From Reticulitermes speratus (taxonomy: Eukaryota > Arthropoda > Insecta > Blattodea > Rhinotermitidae): DNA of 64,000 bases. The stretch lies in the NCBI GenBank assembly GCA_021186555.1, contig JAJKFL010000237.1, positions 578,558 to 642,557 of the forward strand, written 5' to 3'. Made by a program: the position numbers and the translations under genes. The notes under the pieces were generated by a model that worked only from the letters and a program-made list of their open reading frames with translations, was not told where the DNA came from and did no database searches. Positions 33,560-46,667 of this stretch are shown here, piece by piece; positions within the stretch are counted from its first letter, which is position 1, and each line of letters opens with the position of its first letter.

Positions 33560-33780
33560 AAAACTACATATATTTACATCCAATGGTATTTCTGTCCTTA
33601 TTGTTGTGCAATATCTTACTGTTCAATTGCCATTCACTTATAAAAACTCTGATTTTAAACTGATTTTATAAGTGAATGACAATTGAACACTAAGATATTG
33701 CACAACAATAAGGACAGAAATACCATTGGATGTAAATGTATGTAGTTTTGAAACCCCCTGATGATGGTTTTTGCATTATT
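33511..33780. mobile_element. Palindromic element with divergent hammerhead-like motifs
   Basis: The left arm (33526-33648) and right arm (33663-33775) are near-perfect inverted copies, including AACCATCATCAGGGGGTT against AAACCCCCTGATGATGGTTT. The left arm, read on the minus strand, continues into CCGAAACATATGTA and outer sequence AATATAATAAAG and GTGCATTTTGTCGG (minus strand, down to about 33467). The right arm breaks off inside the motif at about 33776. It is the same design as 18360-18639. Confidence 0.7.
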
Positions 33781-33871
33781 CTGCTTAATTTTTTGTCCTG
33801 TTAGTGTACTTCAGAAATAGTTTAACTGTGCCATATATTCGAGAGACTTATTAGTTCTCTTTATATTAGGA

Positions 33872-35046
33872 TTTTGCCGTGCATTCTGGTAACAAGACAC
33901 AACGTACTGTGTACTTAATTTTGCCGTGCATTCTGGTAACAAGACACAACGTACTGTGTACTTAATTTTGCCGTGCATTCTGGTAACAAAACACAACGTA
34001 CTGCCTACTTAATTTTGCCGTGCATTCTGGTAACAAAACACAACGTACTGTCTACTTAATTTTGCCGTGCATTCTGGTAACAAGACACAACGTACTGTGT
34101 ACTTAATTTTGCCGTGCATTCTGGTAACAAGACACAACGTACTGTGTACTTAATTTTGCCGTGCATTCTGGTAACAAGACACAACGTACTGTGTACTTAA
34201 TTTTGCCGTGCATTCTGGTAACAAGACACAACGTACTGTGTACTTAATTTTGCCGTGCATTCTGGTAACAAGACACAACGTACTGTGTACTTAATTTTGC
34301 CGTGCATTCTGGTAACAAGACACAACGTACTGTGTACTTAATTTTGCCGTGCATTCTGGTAACAAGACACAACGTACTGTGTACTTAATTTTGCCGTGCA
34401 TTCTGGTTACAAGACACAACGTACTGTGTACTTAATTTTGCCGTGCATTCTGGTAACAAGACACAACGTACTGTGTACTTAATTTTGCCGTGCATTCTGG
34501 TAACAAGACACAACATACTGTGTACTTAATTTTGCCGTGCATTCTGGTAACAAGACACAACGTACTGTGTACTTAATTTTGCCGTGCATTCTGGTAACAA
34601 GACACAACGTACTGTGTACTTAATTTTGCCGTGCATTCTGGTAACAAGACACAACGTACTGTGTACTTAATTTTGCCGTGCATTCTGGTAACAAGACACA
34701 ACGTACTGTGTACTTAATTTTGCCGTGCATTCTGGTAACAAGACACAACGTACTGTGTACTTAATTTTGCCGTGCATTCTGGTAACAAGACACAACGTAC
34801 TGTGTACTTAATTTTGCAGTGCATTCTGGTAACAAGACACAACGTACTGTCTACTTAATTTTGCCGTGCATTCTGGTAACAAGACACAACGTACTGTGTA
34901 CTTAATTTTGCCGTGCATTCTGGTAACAAGACACAACGTACTGTGTACTTAATTTTGCCGTGCATTCTGGTAACAAGACACAACGTATTGTGTACTTAAT
35001 TTTGCCGTGCATTCTGGTAACAAGACACAACGTACTGTGTACTTAA
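33872..35046. repeat. 47-bp x 25 minisatellite
   Basis: The unit starts TTTTGCCGTGCATTCTGGTA and ends GTGTACTTAA. The 1175 bp equals exactly 25 units, with rare single-base variants. Confidence 0.95.
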
Positions 35047-35602
35047 CTCTCTCTGTGTTTATCTCTATAGACCAAACAACTTACTGATTTCTAAAAAGTC
35101 TTTTGTGTTTCAGGTAATCTTTACGAAATAAGAATAGATTTCCTTATGTGCAGACCACATCCTTCCGTCCGTCAATCTGTCCGTCTGTCACCTGCTATCA
35201 GAGACTAAACGGTAAATTCAGTACAGAGTCCTTTACAAAAAAAAAAAGCTAACAAGCATGCTTGAGTTACGTGAATCACCTACTGTCAGCCATACTTTAC
35301 TTAAAGGAGTCACTGAATTTCTACCCGCGCCTTCCATATTCCTTGACCGATCTGGGTGACCTAAGCACAGAACATCACACAATGCCGTTGGATAAACATG
35401 AGGCTAATCAAAATCGGTGCAGTGACAGACGTACTGGGCGTAAATGGAACGTTACTCGTATTTTCTACATTTTGCCGCCGATCTGAATGAAATTCGCTAC
35501 ACAATGCGCTCACAGCAGTTTACTGGGTGACTCTAGGTTACACAAAATCGTTTCAGTCAAAGACGTACTTTACTGGAGGCGTGATACAATTTCTGTCCAC
35601 GC
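35047..35602. other. Non-coding, with fragments of a dispersed repeat
   Basis: Phrases such as CCGTCCGTCAATCTGTCCGT and GAATGAAATTCGCTACACAA resemble those at 39.2-39.6 and 50.8-51.4 kb, so this is probably a decayed interspersed repeat. No exon is seen. Confidence 0.45.
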
Positions 35603-35890
35603 AGTGGCGCAGTTGGTTGAGGCACTGCGCTACAAGCCCCAAGGTCGCGGGTTCGATTCCCGATGGTGTAATTGGAATTTCTCATTAACATAATCCTTCC
35701 GACCGCACTGTGGCCCTGGGTATCGACTTAGCCTCTAATAGAAATGAGTATCAGCAATATTTCCTGGGGGTAAAGGCTGCCGGTGCGTAGGGCTGACAAC
35801 CTTACCACCTTCATGTGCCGATTGTCTATAAATCCGGTAGCCTCAACCTCCTGAAACCCTCAGGGCCTGTCCAGACCTGTACAGGAATTG
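35603..35890 (+). mobile_element. tRNA-derived SINE, GTGGCGCAGTTGGT type, copy 1
   Basis: The A box GTGGCGCAGTTGGTTGAGG and B box GGGTTCGATTCCC (about 35649-35661) are intact. The body ends CAGGGCCTGTCCAGACCTGT. It is about 85-90 percent like the copy at 48307-48595 by eye. Confidence 0.85.
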
Positions 35891-36540
35891 CTTTAGCTTT
35901 TTACATTCCAAATTTTTGTCCGATTTGGTTAAAATTCGGTATACGAGGTCTGCACATAATGCTGTTGAACATTTGTGAGTGTCGTGAGAATCGGCGCAAG
36001 GAAGGTCGTACTTTAGTTGTGGGCGTGAGTGGAATTACATTCACGCCTGCAGAGTAAAGACATACGATATTGTGGAACTAAAGAACACCTTGGTACAGTC
36101 CCGTGTGCTACTCGAAATATCTCCCAAAATTATACGCAATTTGGACACTCTCCCACAAAAATGTTTGCCCGCGATGTCCTGGGCCCAAAAAGTTTAAATA
36201 ATATCGGTTTTCAGGGGCCTCAAATTCTTAGCCTGGCCAGGACGCCCAATGTCTCGGGCCGGCCCTTTCCCCAGTACTTTTGTTTACTTGCAATGTTAAC
36301 ATTAAGAGAATAATATTGGGTGAAATGTTTCATGTAACTAATAACATTGCTGTGCCTTGACAGTTACTGCTGCAATGTTACTATCTTTCGTATAAATCAG
36401 TCAGTATAAACGTCTTACACTGTTGAGGAAATTTTTCCTTTCAAAGAAAGTTGTCCTAGTGTTCAATTAAACGTCACGCAATAGAGACACAAGGAGAAAT
36501 ACAGGTTTAGCCTCTCTTACTTGTAACTCTGGTACTAAAT
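35891..36540. other. Non-coding, repeat-derived
   Basis: The first half contains GTTAAAATTCGGTATACGAG and GTGAGTGTCGTGAGAATCGG, the same motif family as the 1.5-kb repeat. No gene is seen. Confidence 0.45.
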
Positions 36541-36735
36541 TGAGGTGAGTGGTTAGTCTCACTCCCCCGGCCGCTTTAACCGCGGCGAAAGAGCCACCGG
36601 TACGCAGTGAATATGAGACTCAGTGGGTCTCAGAGCCGGTGTGGACGCAGGAAAAATCACGTACTTCTGCCGCGAATCAAACCACGTTCAGCCTGGAAAC
36701 TAATCACTGTACTAACTGAGCTACCCAGGCTCATA
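36541..36735 (-). mobile_element. tRNA-derived SINE (GGTAGCTCAGTTAG type)
   Basis: On the minus strand it starts GAGCCTGGGTAGCTCAGTTA and has a B box GGTTTGATTCGC. The body includes ACCGGTGGCTCTTTCGCCGC and GGTTAAAGCGGCCGG. Confidence 0.75.
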
Positions 36736-36918
36736 ACTTCACATGTCTCAGAACGTGACGTTTTTTACTGCTTGGATCAGCGGTTCAGCTGCTCCTGACT
36801 AATGCCTGACCCGTTTTAGGTGTCATCAAATTAGTCTTAATACTGTTATATAAATTTCTCCTTTACAAACCAACATACGCACATCTAACATACACAACGA
36901 TACAATCTGTTGTTTACT

Positions 36919-36956
36919 GCTACATGTTTCGGCGGAACTCCGCCATCTTAAGGGAG
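36919..36956 (-). ncRNA. Hammerhead-like motif (g)
   Basis: The minus strand reads CTTAAGATGG, a strong GGCGG/CCGCC stem, then CCGAAACATGTAGCAG, with GTGCGTATGTTGG further out. The CTGATGA box is mutated to CTTAAGA. It faces away from motif (f) at 37889-37932, with a minisatellite and a SINE between them. Confidence 0.4.
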
Positions 36957-36981
36957 TTTATACACCAATATTTAAAACTCC

Positions 36982-37577
36982 CTACAGTACAACACACTAC
37001 AGTAGCACTACACACTACAGCACAACACACTACAGTAGCACTACACACTACAGCACAACACACTACAGTAACACTACACACTACAGTACAACACACTACA
37101 GTAACACTACACACTACAGTACAACACACTACAGTAACACTACACACTACAGTACAACACACTACAGTAGCACTACACACTACAGTACAACACACTACAG
37201 TAGCACTACACACTACAGTACAACACACTACAGTAGCTCTACACACTACAGTACAACACACTACAGTAGCACTACAAACTACAGCACAACACACTACAGT
37301 AGCACTACACACTACAGTACAACACACTACAGTAGCTCTACACACTACAGTACAACACACTACAGTAGCACTACAAACTACAGTACAACACACTACAGTA
37401 GCACTACACACTACAGTACAACACACTACAGTAGCTCTACACACTACAGTACAACACACTACAGTAGCACTACAAACTACAGCACAACACACTACAGTAG
37501 CACTACACACTACAGTACAACACACTACAGTAGCACTACACACTACAGCACAACACACTACAGTAACACTACACACT
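36982..37577. repeat. 33-bp x 18 minisatellite
   Basis: The unit is about ACTACACACTACAGTACAAC followed by ACACTACAGTAGC. Because 33 is a multiple of three and the unit lacks stops, long ORFs appear on both strands; they are not genes. Confidence 0.95.
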
Positions 37578-37637
37578 GTATTGTAGTGACTTCCGTAGTT
37601 GAATTAAAAAATGTGATATAATATAAAGGTAAATTTT

Positions 37638-37800
37638 ACCCCATTACCTGCCATGAAGGCCCAGAGGGAGACTAGAAGTATAGCTCTACTCTTTCTTTAA
37701 CCTCTGCGCTAGATGATGTGGGTGTTCAACGTCACGCCCGGCCGCTTTACCCCGTGAAAGAGACCCGGTACCTGTTGTACAGCAACTGGGTGGACCTCAG
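37638..37800 (-). mobile_element. SINE body fragment
   Basis: The minus strand reads CACCCAGTTGCTGTACAACA, CGGGGTAAAGCGGCCGGGCG, GGTTAAAGAAAGAGTAGAGC and GGCCTTCATGGCAGG. This is the same family as 26834-27055; the tRNA head is not preserved. Confidence 0.65.
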
Positions 37801-37888
37801 TCAACCAGTTAAAATGTTGACTTGCTTACATCTGTTTATTGTGTACAGGCATTGCTAGTTCGGTTTTGTGCGGTGTTACTTTGATGGT

Positions 37889-37932
37889 ATTCCCTGATGA
37901 CGATCACATAAGGGATCGAAACATGTAGCAGT
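37889..37932 (+). ncRNA. Hammerhead-like motif (f)
   Basis: The motif reads CTGATGACGATC, loop, GGATCGAAACATGTAG. The core boxes are intact (CTGATGA and GAAA), with a GATC/GATC stem II. Stem I is poor. Downstream are ATATAAAATATATGG and GTGCATTTTGTTGG, as in the other modules. Confidence 0.45.
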
Positions 37933-37989
37933 GTTTAACGTGATATTGTGATATAAAATATATGGTAACAATACAGTGCATTTTGTTGG

Positions 37990-39960
37990 ACTGAGTTTTA
38001 TGAGTCGAACGTATAGATAATTGTCACGTAACGTTACGTCCCGAAGGAACAGCTTGCATTCTTTCGCACTGTAGACAGACATGCGTGTGTCTGCGTCACG
38101 ATTCACCTTTCGTCATCACAAACTGAGCGACCTTTGACGTCACAAATTTCACCGCCAACTGTGTAGGTCATGGTCCTAACATGCGTCGCGTTAGCAAAGG
38201 TTAAGACCTAATGGAAATTGGGGTTTGGGGAACCGCAGTGTCTGTCGACAGTCGTATAAGCGTAAATGAACTACTCATACTGACTGAGCAGTTTGCAATT
38301 GACCTTGACAGATATTTGAGCTGAGGAAAGCCCAGCCTCCCTTTTTTGTGACCCGTAGCCGACCTATTCGAGTTAGAAATGTATTGGGTTGCAGTGCAGT
38401 CGTGTTTTGTGCGTGCGAGTTAATACTTTTGTTTCCCTTAGTGTTCTGTGTGGTTAGAGCTGTGCACAGACTTGACTTTAGGTTTGTTACAAACGAAACA
38501 CCTAACAAATGGCGACCAGTAGAAAGAAGGCCATGCAATGATATAGATTAATATTTTTGACATGATCGATATGTTTTCTCCCGACCGTCCTCGCGAGTGT
38601 TAAGGGACTCTACCCACGCTGTGCATGTCAGTTGCATTCTCTTGAGTAAAGTGCAGTACATGATGCTTCCCCAGACACAAAAATTACCTTCTAATATGAG
38701 ACAATCACACAGGTGGCGCGCACACGGAAGAAACTGGTTTCAAGCAACTAATTTCATGAAACATTAAATTACAGTTGCATGTAACTAGTGCTTTGATTCC
38801 CGACATCAACAAACACAGCTTTCAAGCAATAAATTGTAGTTTATTGAAACTCAGTCTACGCATTTGCCTTGTTCTTATAGGGAATCAAAGCACTATTTTC
38901 ATGCAAATTTGGTTTCAAGTTTTATTAAACTGGTTACAAGAAACTAATTTCTTCGGTGTACTCTGAACTGCTGTGTAACCTGGAAGCTATACACCATTAC
39001 CAACACGCGTCCAGCAAGTGTTGGGGCTAAAGGTCACCAGTATTGTGTTTGCACAAAGTGAATGTCACGGATACAATTAGTTCGCGGTCGACGTGGGTCT
39101 GCGGTATATAACAAGACTGTGAACGTCGCATTGCGTGACGCAGTACACAGACTTCACCGAGCCGTCTTTAACCTCCAAAATGTCATACGGTGTCACGGTG
39201 CACGTACGTGTAATTTAGTTTAGGCCAATAAAAATTACGGACTTACTGGGCCGAAATTTCGCATAACTCACAAATTCTCAACAGCTTTATGTGTAGATCT
39301 CTTCTACCGAATTTCACCAAAATCGGTCAAAAATACGGAACGTAGAGGTAGAATTTCATTTACGCGCTTAAACAAATATGGCTTTCACAGAGTCGATTTT
39401 CACAACACCGACGCTTGGCCGACAACTTATGTAAATAAATCCCAAACAAACCCCATGAAAATGACGAAAAATTTCGTCAATTATACTAGACGACAGACAG
39501 ACAGACAGAGGGACGGAAGGACATGTTTTCCACATAAGGCGTTCTTGTTCTCTTTCTTAACGAACACTTATCAATCTACAAAAACACCCTGTATAATGTT
39601 TTCACACACCCGGCGATACAAAGTCCATACATGCATGTCAACTTGCAAGCCTGCCAAATATCTGTTGTTCGAATGTTGCAACATAATTAGGCATACCGAC
39701 TACGTCACTGTTCGGCCCGTAAAGTCTGCTTACCCAGCTCGCTCTTTCGGAGTCTCTGCGAAAACTCGTCATCACAGCAGACGACTTCTTCAAGGCCTTT
39801 GAAGCCACAGCGGATGGGTAAGATTCTCTCCTGTCGCAGCTTTTGCATTGCCGGCGGACATTGGCTGAGCGGCTTGCATAACCCTCTCCTGCCATCTCCG
39901 AGCCGACAGACGTCGCCTTCTGCAAGAAATAACTGTCTTTGTTTATTGTTGTTGCTGTAG
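37990..39960. other. Non-coding spacer with repeat relics
   Basis: AGTGCTTTGATTCCC at 38787-38801 and its complement at 38880-38894 form a short inverted repeat. Sequence near 39240-39520 matches the CACCAAAATCGGTC/ACAGACAGACAGAC family. No gene is recognised. Confidence 0.45.
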
Positions 39961-40437
39961 CAGCACGAATACAGGCTGAGGGCCTTTGAGAGCAGAGTGC
40001 TGAGGAAGACGTTTCGGTCGAGGTGTGAGCAGCGACAGGAGGCTGCGGGAAAGAGTACAGTGAGGATCTTCAGGACTTTTACTGATCACCAGATGTTATT
40101 CGAGTGATCGGATTGAAGGAGGATGAGATGGCCGGAGCATCTGGAATGTATCGGAGAGGATAGAAATGCATAACAGATTTTAGTGGGGAAAGCTATAGGA
40201 AATAGACCACTTGGAAATCCTACGCGTATATGGGAGTATATATTACAATTGATAGGTGGAGGTGGAGAGGAATTGTCTGGCTCAGGACAAGAGAAGTGGT
40301 GGGCTGCTGTGAATGCGGTGATGAACTTTTTTGTTTCTATACAATGCGGGGAATGTCTTTACTACCTGAGGGATATTAGATTAGCTTCTCAAGAAGGGAT
40401 CTGCTTCGTGGAGTTATTTAGTAAGTTGGTTATTTAG
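39961..40437 (+). mobile_element. LINE 3' end relic (RTE type)
   Basis: Broken frames read LRAFESRVLRKTF, RRMRWPEHLECIGEDRNA, LVGKAIGNRPLGNPTRIWE, SGSGQEKWWAAVNAVMNFF and LASQEGIC. This is the typical C-terminus of the RTE family whose 5' endonuclease part is seen at 6.5-16.2 kb. Stops and shifts are present throughout. Confidence 0.7.
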
Positions 40438-40671
40438 TTAGATAATTGTAGTCGTGGCTGTGTTGGTGATAGGATTGTGGAAAAAATGAGTTGAGACAGC
40501 GTGATAACACGATAACAAGGTGCTGAGGACATCTGAACAGAGAAAGAAGAAATAAGCAGAAAGTGGACAAAAGTGGACACTGAGATACGCCAGTACTATT
40601 AGGGTAAAGGGACGTAGCACTGTAGAGAGGACCACGTGGGAGATAGAAACTTGAATGCAGGAGTAATATCA

Positions 40672-41928
40672 GAATGGCCACTACACCGAAATATCAGAAT
40701 GCCACTACACGAAATATTAGAATGACCACTAAACCGAAATAACAGAATGACCACTACACCGAAATATCAGAATGACCCTACACCGAATATCAATGACACT
40801 ACACGAAATATCAGAATGACCACTACACCGAAAATAGAATGACCACTACACCGAAATATCAGAATGACCACTACACCGAATATCAGAATGACCACTACAC
40901 CGAAATATCAGAATGACCACTACACCGAAATATCAGAATGACCACTACACCGAAATATCAGAATGACCACTACACCGAAATATTAGAATGACCACTACAC
41001 CGAAATATCAGAATGACCACTACACCGAAATATCAGAATGACCACTACACCGAAATATCAGAATGACCACTACACCGAAATATCAGAATGACCACTACAC
41101 CGAAATATCAGAATGACCACTACACCGAAATATTAGAATGACCACTACACCGAAATATCAGAATGACCACTGCACCGAAATATCAGAATGACCACTACAC
41201 CGAAATATCAGAATGATTACTACACCGAAATATCAGAATGACCACTACACCGAAATATCAGAATGATCACTACACCGAAATATCAGAAAGACCACTACAC
41301 CGAAATATCAGAATGACCACTACACCGAAATATCAGAATGATCACTACACCGAAATATCAGAATGACCACTACACCGAAATATCATAATGACCACTACAC
41401 CGAAATATCAGAATGACCACTACACCGAAATATCAGAATGACCACTACACCGAAATATCAGAATGACCACTACACCGAAATATCAGAATGACCACTACAC
41501 CGAAATATCAGATTGACCACTACACCGAAATATCAGAATGATCACTACACCGAAATATCAGAATGACCACCACACCGAAATATCAGAATGATCACTACAC
41601 CGAAATATCAGAATGACCACTACACCGAAATATCAGAATGACCACTACACCGAAATATCAGAATGATCACTACACCGAAATATCAGAATGACCACTACAC
41701 CGAAATATCAGAATGACCACTACACCGAAATATCAGAATGACCACTACACCGAATATCAGAATGACACTACATCGAAGTATCAGAATGACCACTACACCG
41801 AAATATCAGAATGACCACTACACCGAAATATCAGAATGACCACTACACCGAAATATCAGAATGACCACTACACCGAAATATCAGAATGACCACTACACCG
41901 AAATATCAGAATGACCACTACACCGAAA
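40672..41928. repeat. 25-bp x about 50 minisatellite
   Basis: The unit is ACCACTACACCGAAATATCA plus GAATG. The first few units (to 40.86 kb) and those near 41.75 kb have small indels; the central ones are nearly uniform. It ends just before the 1.5-kb repeat copy B. Confidence 0.95.
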
Positions 41929-41954
41929 CTCCGCGGGCTGCGTCCAGTTGACAC

Positions 41955-43447
41955 CTTGAATAAGACATGTAGCACGAATAGAAGGATGAGAAATGCGTAG
42001 AAATATTTGTTTGCACAACGTGGATGGAATATACTGCTGTACAGACGTGGAAGTAGGCTCGGGGATAATGTTAAAATGTTCCGTAATTTGGTGTGAGTAT
42101 GTGAAGAAGCTGTAACTAGCTCAGGACGCAGCCCAGTGGCTGGCTGTTGTAACACGGTAGTGAGTTGGACCGTTGGGCTGTGACGTAGCACAAATTACCG
42201 ACATGTCCCTTGTATTGAATTGCCTGAAGAACAGATCCTGTTGGTGTTCGCCTCCACCCAATGCAGTCCCCTCCCCATCTCGTGTTTAGGGAATTCCCCG
42301 AAATGAACATGTTACGTCATAGTCAATCCAAACGCGGTTCTGTAATGAATGATATATCCTTTCATATTTCGCTTTTCAAATCGCGATTGTACGAGTCATT
42401 TATGAAGTTAAGCACAGCCTCGGGTGGAGCCTGTCTCTCTTCTAGTACCAGCTACTAAACCGTTTGTCGGAGTTTCACGAAAATCGGTTAAGCAGTTCTT
42501 ACACATGTTGTAGAGCAAGCATGAGTTTCGTGAAAATCCTCGCAGTGAGAGTCATCCCCTACTTACGGACGTAAATACATTTCTACCTATATTTTCCGTA
42601 TTTATTTTCCTATCTGTGTGAAATTCGCTGAAGAGCTCTGCACGCTATGCTGTTGAGTGTTTGTGAGTGTCGTGAAGATCGGTGCAGAGAAGGCCGCACT
42701 TTTCCTGTTGGCTTGAATAAAATTACATGTCTGTGTTGACCGTAAAACACGTATGACATTTTGAAAGCAAGCAACGTCTTGTTAAAATTTATGTACTGTG
42801 TCACGGAGTGCACCATTTGCAATCTTGTTTGTGCTTAGAGGAATTTCCCATTATTAAATTTCTACAGTTTCTTACAGCCAAGGCAATCGTGTGGTTTTGT
42901 GGCTGCAGCATCGTCTGTTCTGAGCATCAAGTGTATTCCATATTCAGGCGCTTTAGCAAATTTGCGAAAAGCGACTATTAGCTTTGTCATGTTTGTTCGC
43001 CCGCATGCAACAACTCCGCTCCCACTGGACGGATTTTCATGAAATTTGATATTTGAGTATTTTTCGAAAATCTGTTGAGAACATTCAAAGCTTCATTAGA
43101 ATATGAGAAGAATAACGGTACTTCACATGAAGACCTGTGTACATTTGTGATAATATCTCGCAGAATTCTTCTCAGAGTGAGAAATGTTTCAGACAAACGT
43201 TGTAGAGAAAGTCAAAACACACATTTTATGTTCGATAACTCTTTTCCGAAAATCGTGCCGTTTATGAGATCATGTGAAAAATACGGTACAGACAGACAGG
43301 CCACAGATGACAGTATAATACGGCGCATGCGCTTTACATGCTGGATAGCTAAGGCAACAGACACACACTCAGAATATGTAATACGTATTGCTTTTTTACT
43401 GCAACAGTGGTTACGCGAACGCGCTTTAATGTTACGTTATACCTACA
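41955..43447. repeat. 1.5-kb dispersed repeat, copy B
   Basis: This is the second copy of 27079-28553 in the same orientation, and it too runs into the 114-bp satellite. The two copies differ by small indels and substitutions. Confidence 0.85.
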
Positions 43448-44430
43448 TTGCCTGTCTTATTTCACTGTACAGCATTAACTGATGGTTTGTATAACTGAGA
43501 CGGAGTGTGTTTACTGCACGGTACGAGCTGAGTCTTTAACTATCCCCTTTAAAGCCCAGTGGTTACTATATGTACCGCCATGTTTAACATTCACAAATTC
43601 TACGTTCTGCCCACACAGTGTATTTATGTGTTTTGTGTGGATCTCCGAACAAACAGCGATTATTTCACTGTACAGCATTAACTGACTGGTTTGTATAACT
43701 GAGACGGAGTGTGTTTACTGCGCGGTACGGACTGTATTTATGTGTTTTGTGTGGATCTCAAACAAACAGCGATTATTTCACTGTACAACATTAACTGACT
43801 GTGTTTGTATAACTGAGACTGAGTGTGTTTACTGCTGTGGTACGGACTGTATTTATGTGTTTTGTGTGGATCTCAGAACAAACAGCGATTATTTCACTGT
43901 ACAACATTAACTGACTGGTTTGTATAACTGAGACGGAGTGTGTTTACTGCGCGGTACGGACTGTATTTATATGTTTTGTGTGGCTCACAGAACAAACAAC
44001 GATTATTTCACTGTACAGCATTAACTGACTGGTTTGTATAACTGAGACGGAGTGTGTTTACTGCGCGGTACGGACTGTATTTATGTGTTTTGTGTGGATC
44101 TCAGAACAAACAGCGATTATTTCACTGTACAGCATTAACTGACTGGTTTGTATAACTGAGACGGAGTGTGTTTACTGCGCGGTACGGACTGTATTTATGT
44201 GTTTTGTGTGGATCTCAGAACAAACAGCGATTATTTCACTGTACAGCATTAACTGACTGGTTCGTATAACTGAGACGGAGTGTGTTTACTGCGCAGTACG
44301 GACTGTATTTATGTGTTTTGTGTGGATCTCAGAACAAACAGCGATTATTTCACTGTACAGCATTAACTGACTGGTTTGTATAACTGAGACGGAGTGTGTT
44401 TACTGCGCGGTACGGACTGTATTTATGTAT
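43448..44430 (+). repeat. 114-bp satellite array 3
   Basis: The unit and long-unit variant are the same as in array 1. The array ends at an ATTTATGTATGTATC microsatellite and a short palindrome ATTTCACTGTCTT/AAGACAGTGAAAT. Confidence 0.92.
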
Positions 44431-44494
44431 GTATCTATTATTTATGTATGTATTTCACTGTCTTGTGAAGACAGTGAAATACATATACTTTGAG

Positions 44495-44970
44495 CGTAAA
44501 TGTGACACGTGCATTAATCACACACTGTCAACGTAAATGTGACACGTGCATTAATCATACACTTTCAACGTAAATGTGACACGTGCATTAATCATAGGCT
44601 TTCAACGTAAATGTGACACGTGCATTAATCATACACTTTCAACGTAAATGTGACACGTGCATTAATCATACATTTTCAAACTAAATGTGACACGTGCATT
44701 AATCATACACTTTCAACGTAAATGTGACACGTGCATTAATCATACACTTTCAACGTAAATGTGACACGTGCATTAATCATACACTTTCACCGTAAATGTG
44801 ACACGTGCATTAATCATACACTTTCACCGTAAATGTGACACGTGCATTAATCATACACTTTCAACGTAAATGTGACACGTGCATTAATCATACACTTTCA
44901 CCGTAAATGTGACACGTGCATTAATCATACATTTTCAACGTAAATGTGACACGTGCATTAATCATACACG
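44495..44970. repeat. 37-bp x 13 minisatellite
   Basis: The unit starts CGTAAATGTGACACGTGCAT and ends ACACTTTCAA. The copies are nearly uniform. Confidence 0.95.
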
Positions 44971-45480
44971 TGCCATTACTTCTTCTGCAAAATATAAATA
45001 CATTACAAACGTTATTTTGACACATTCACAAACATAAATTCACTAAATCAAATTACGTACATTTCAATTTGCTCTCGCTGTTTCGATGTCAATAGTCGTC
45101 TGCTAACGATCGCTGTACACGGACAGTCATTACCAGACGAAGTCATTCGCGAGGCCCACAGCAGAAACAGCTCTTGTCGTCTGATACTTATAAGAGGCGA
45201 CAGAGTGAAGGAGACGAACAGAAGACTGTCTGACACGTCACAGCACTGCAGCGATGTGCTTGTATTGTTCGTGGGTACATTTGAACAGTTGGAACTACAC
45301 TGGGTAATGTGAAATGAGTTCCCTTGTGGAACCGAAGGGGTAGGTTTGTGGTAGTAATTTGACATCCTGTCTTAAATGACAGAGAAGACTTTATTGAAAA
45401 CATTTTCCAGATAATGTGGTCGGAAAAAATTCTGGAGGTTGTCGCTGTCTTTAGATTCTTCAGTAATGAACACGGTAATG
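44971..45480. other. Non-coding spacer
   Basis: Open frames on the minus strand (45365-45048 and 45571-45188) show no known domain and partly cover the neighbouring minisatellite. I do not call a gene. Confidence 0.4.
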
Positions 45481-46598
45481 AAGACACACACAGCTGTTCC
45501 CTATTAACGTCAGATATACAAAGACACACACAGCTGTTCCCTATTAACGTCAGATATACAAAGACACACACAGTTGTTCCTTTTTAACGTCAGATATACA
45601 AAGACACACATAGCTGTTCCCTATTAACGTCAGATATACAAAGACACACACAGCTGTTCCCTATTAACGTCAGAAATACAAAGACACACACAGCCGTTCA
45701 CTATTAACGTCAGATATACAAAGACACACACAGTTGATCCCTATTAACGTCAGATATACAAAGACACACACACTGTTCCCTATTAACGTCAGATATATAA
45801 AGACACACACACAGCCGTTCCCTATTAACGTCAGATATACAAAGACACACACAGCTGTTCCCTATTAACGTCAGATATACAAAGACACACACAGCTGTTC
45901 CCTATTAACGTCAGATATACAAAGACAGACACAGCTGTTCCCTATTAACGTCAGATATACAAAGACACACAGCTGTTCCCTATTAACGTCAGATATACAA
46001 AGACACACACAGCTGTTACCTACTAACGTCAGATATACAAAGACACACACAGCTGTTGCTTATTAACGTCAGATATACAACGACACACACAGCTGTTCCT
46101 TATTAACGTCAGATATACAAAGACACACACAGCTGTTTCCTATTAACGTCAGATATACAAAGACACACACAGCTGTTCTTATTAACGTCAGATATACAAC
46201 GACACACACAGCTGTTCCCTATTAACGTCAGATATACAAAGACACACACAGCTGTTCCCTATTAACGTCAGATATACAAAGACACACACAGCTGTTCCCT
46301 ATTAACGTCAGATATACAAAAACACACACAGCCGTTCCCTATTAACGTCAGATACACAAAGACACACACAGCTGTTCCCTATTAACGTCAGATATACAAA
46401 GACACACACAGCTGTTCCCTATTAACGTCAGATATACAAAGACACACACAGCCGTTCCCTATTAACGTCAGATACACAAAGACACACACAGCTGTTCCCT
46501 ATTAACGTCAGATATACAAAGACACACATAGCTGTTCCCTATTAACGTCAGATACACAAAGACACACACAACCGTTCCCTATTGACGTCAGATATACA
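45481..46598. repeat. 40-bp x 28 minisatellite
   Basis: The unit starts AAGACACACACAGCTGTTCC and continues CTATTAACGTCAGATATACA. There are many point variants and a few 38-39 bp units. Confidence 0.95.
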
Positions 46599-46667
46599 AG
46601 TTGCATCTTACAATCCTTTCAGACACTTAAAAGACATCAATTACATCACAGCACTCGGTCCTACATC

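Noticed and set aside
36920-37586. Long ORFs (about 220 residues) on both strands, rich in TTVQHTTVALH or its complement
   Set aside because: They are produced by a 33-bp minisatellite without stop codons; the period is a multiple of three, so frames stay open on both strands.
45048-45571. Minus-strand ORFs of 105 and 127 residues
   Set aside because: They have no recognisable motif, and part is translated from the 40-bp minisatellite.
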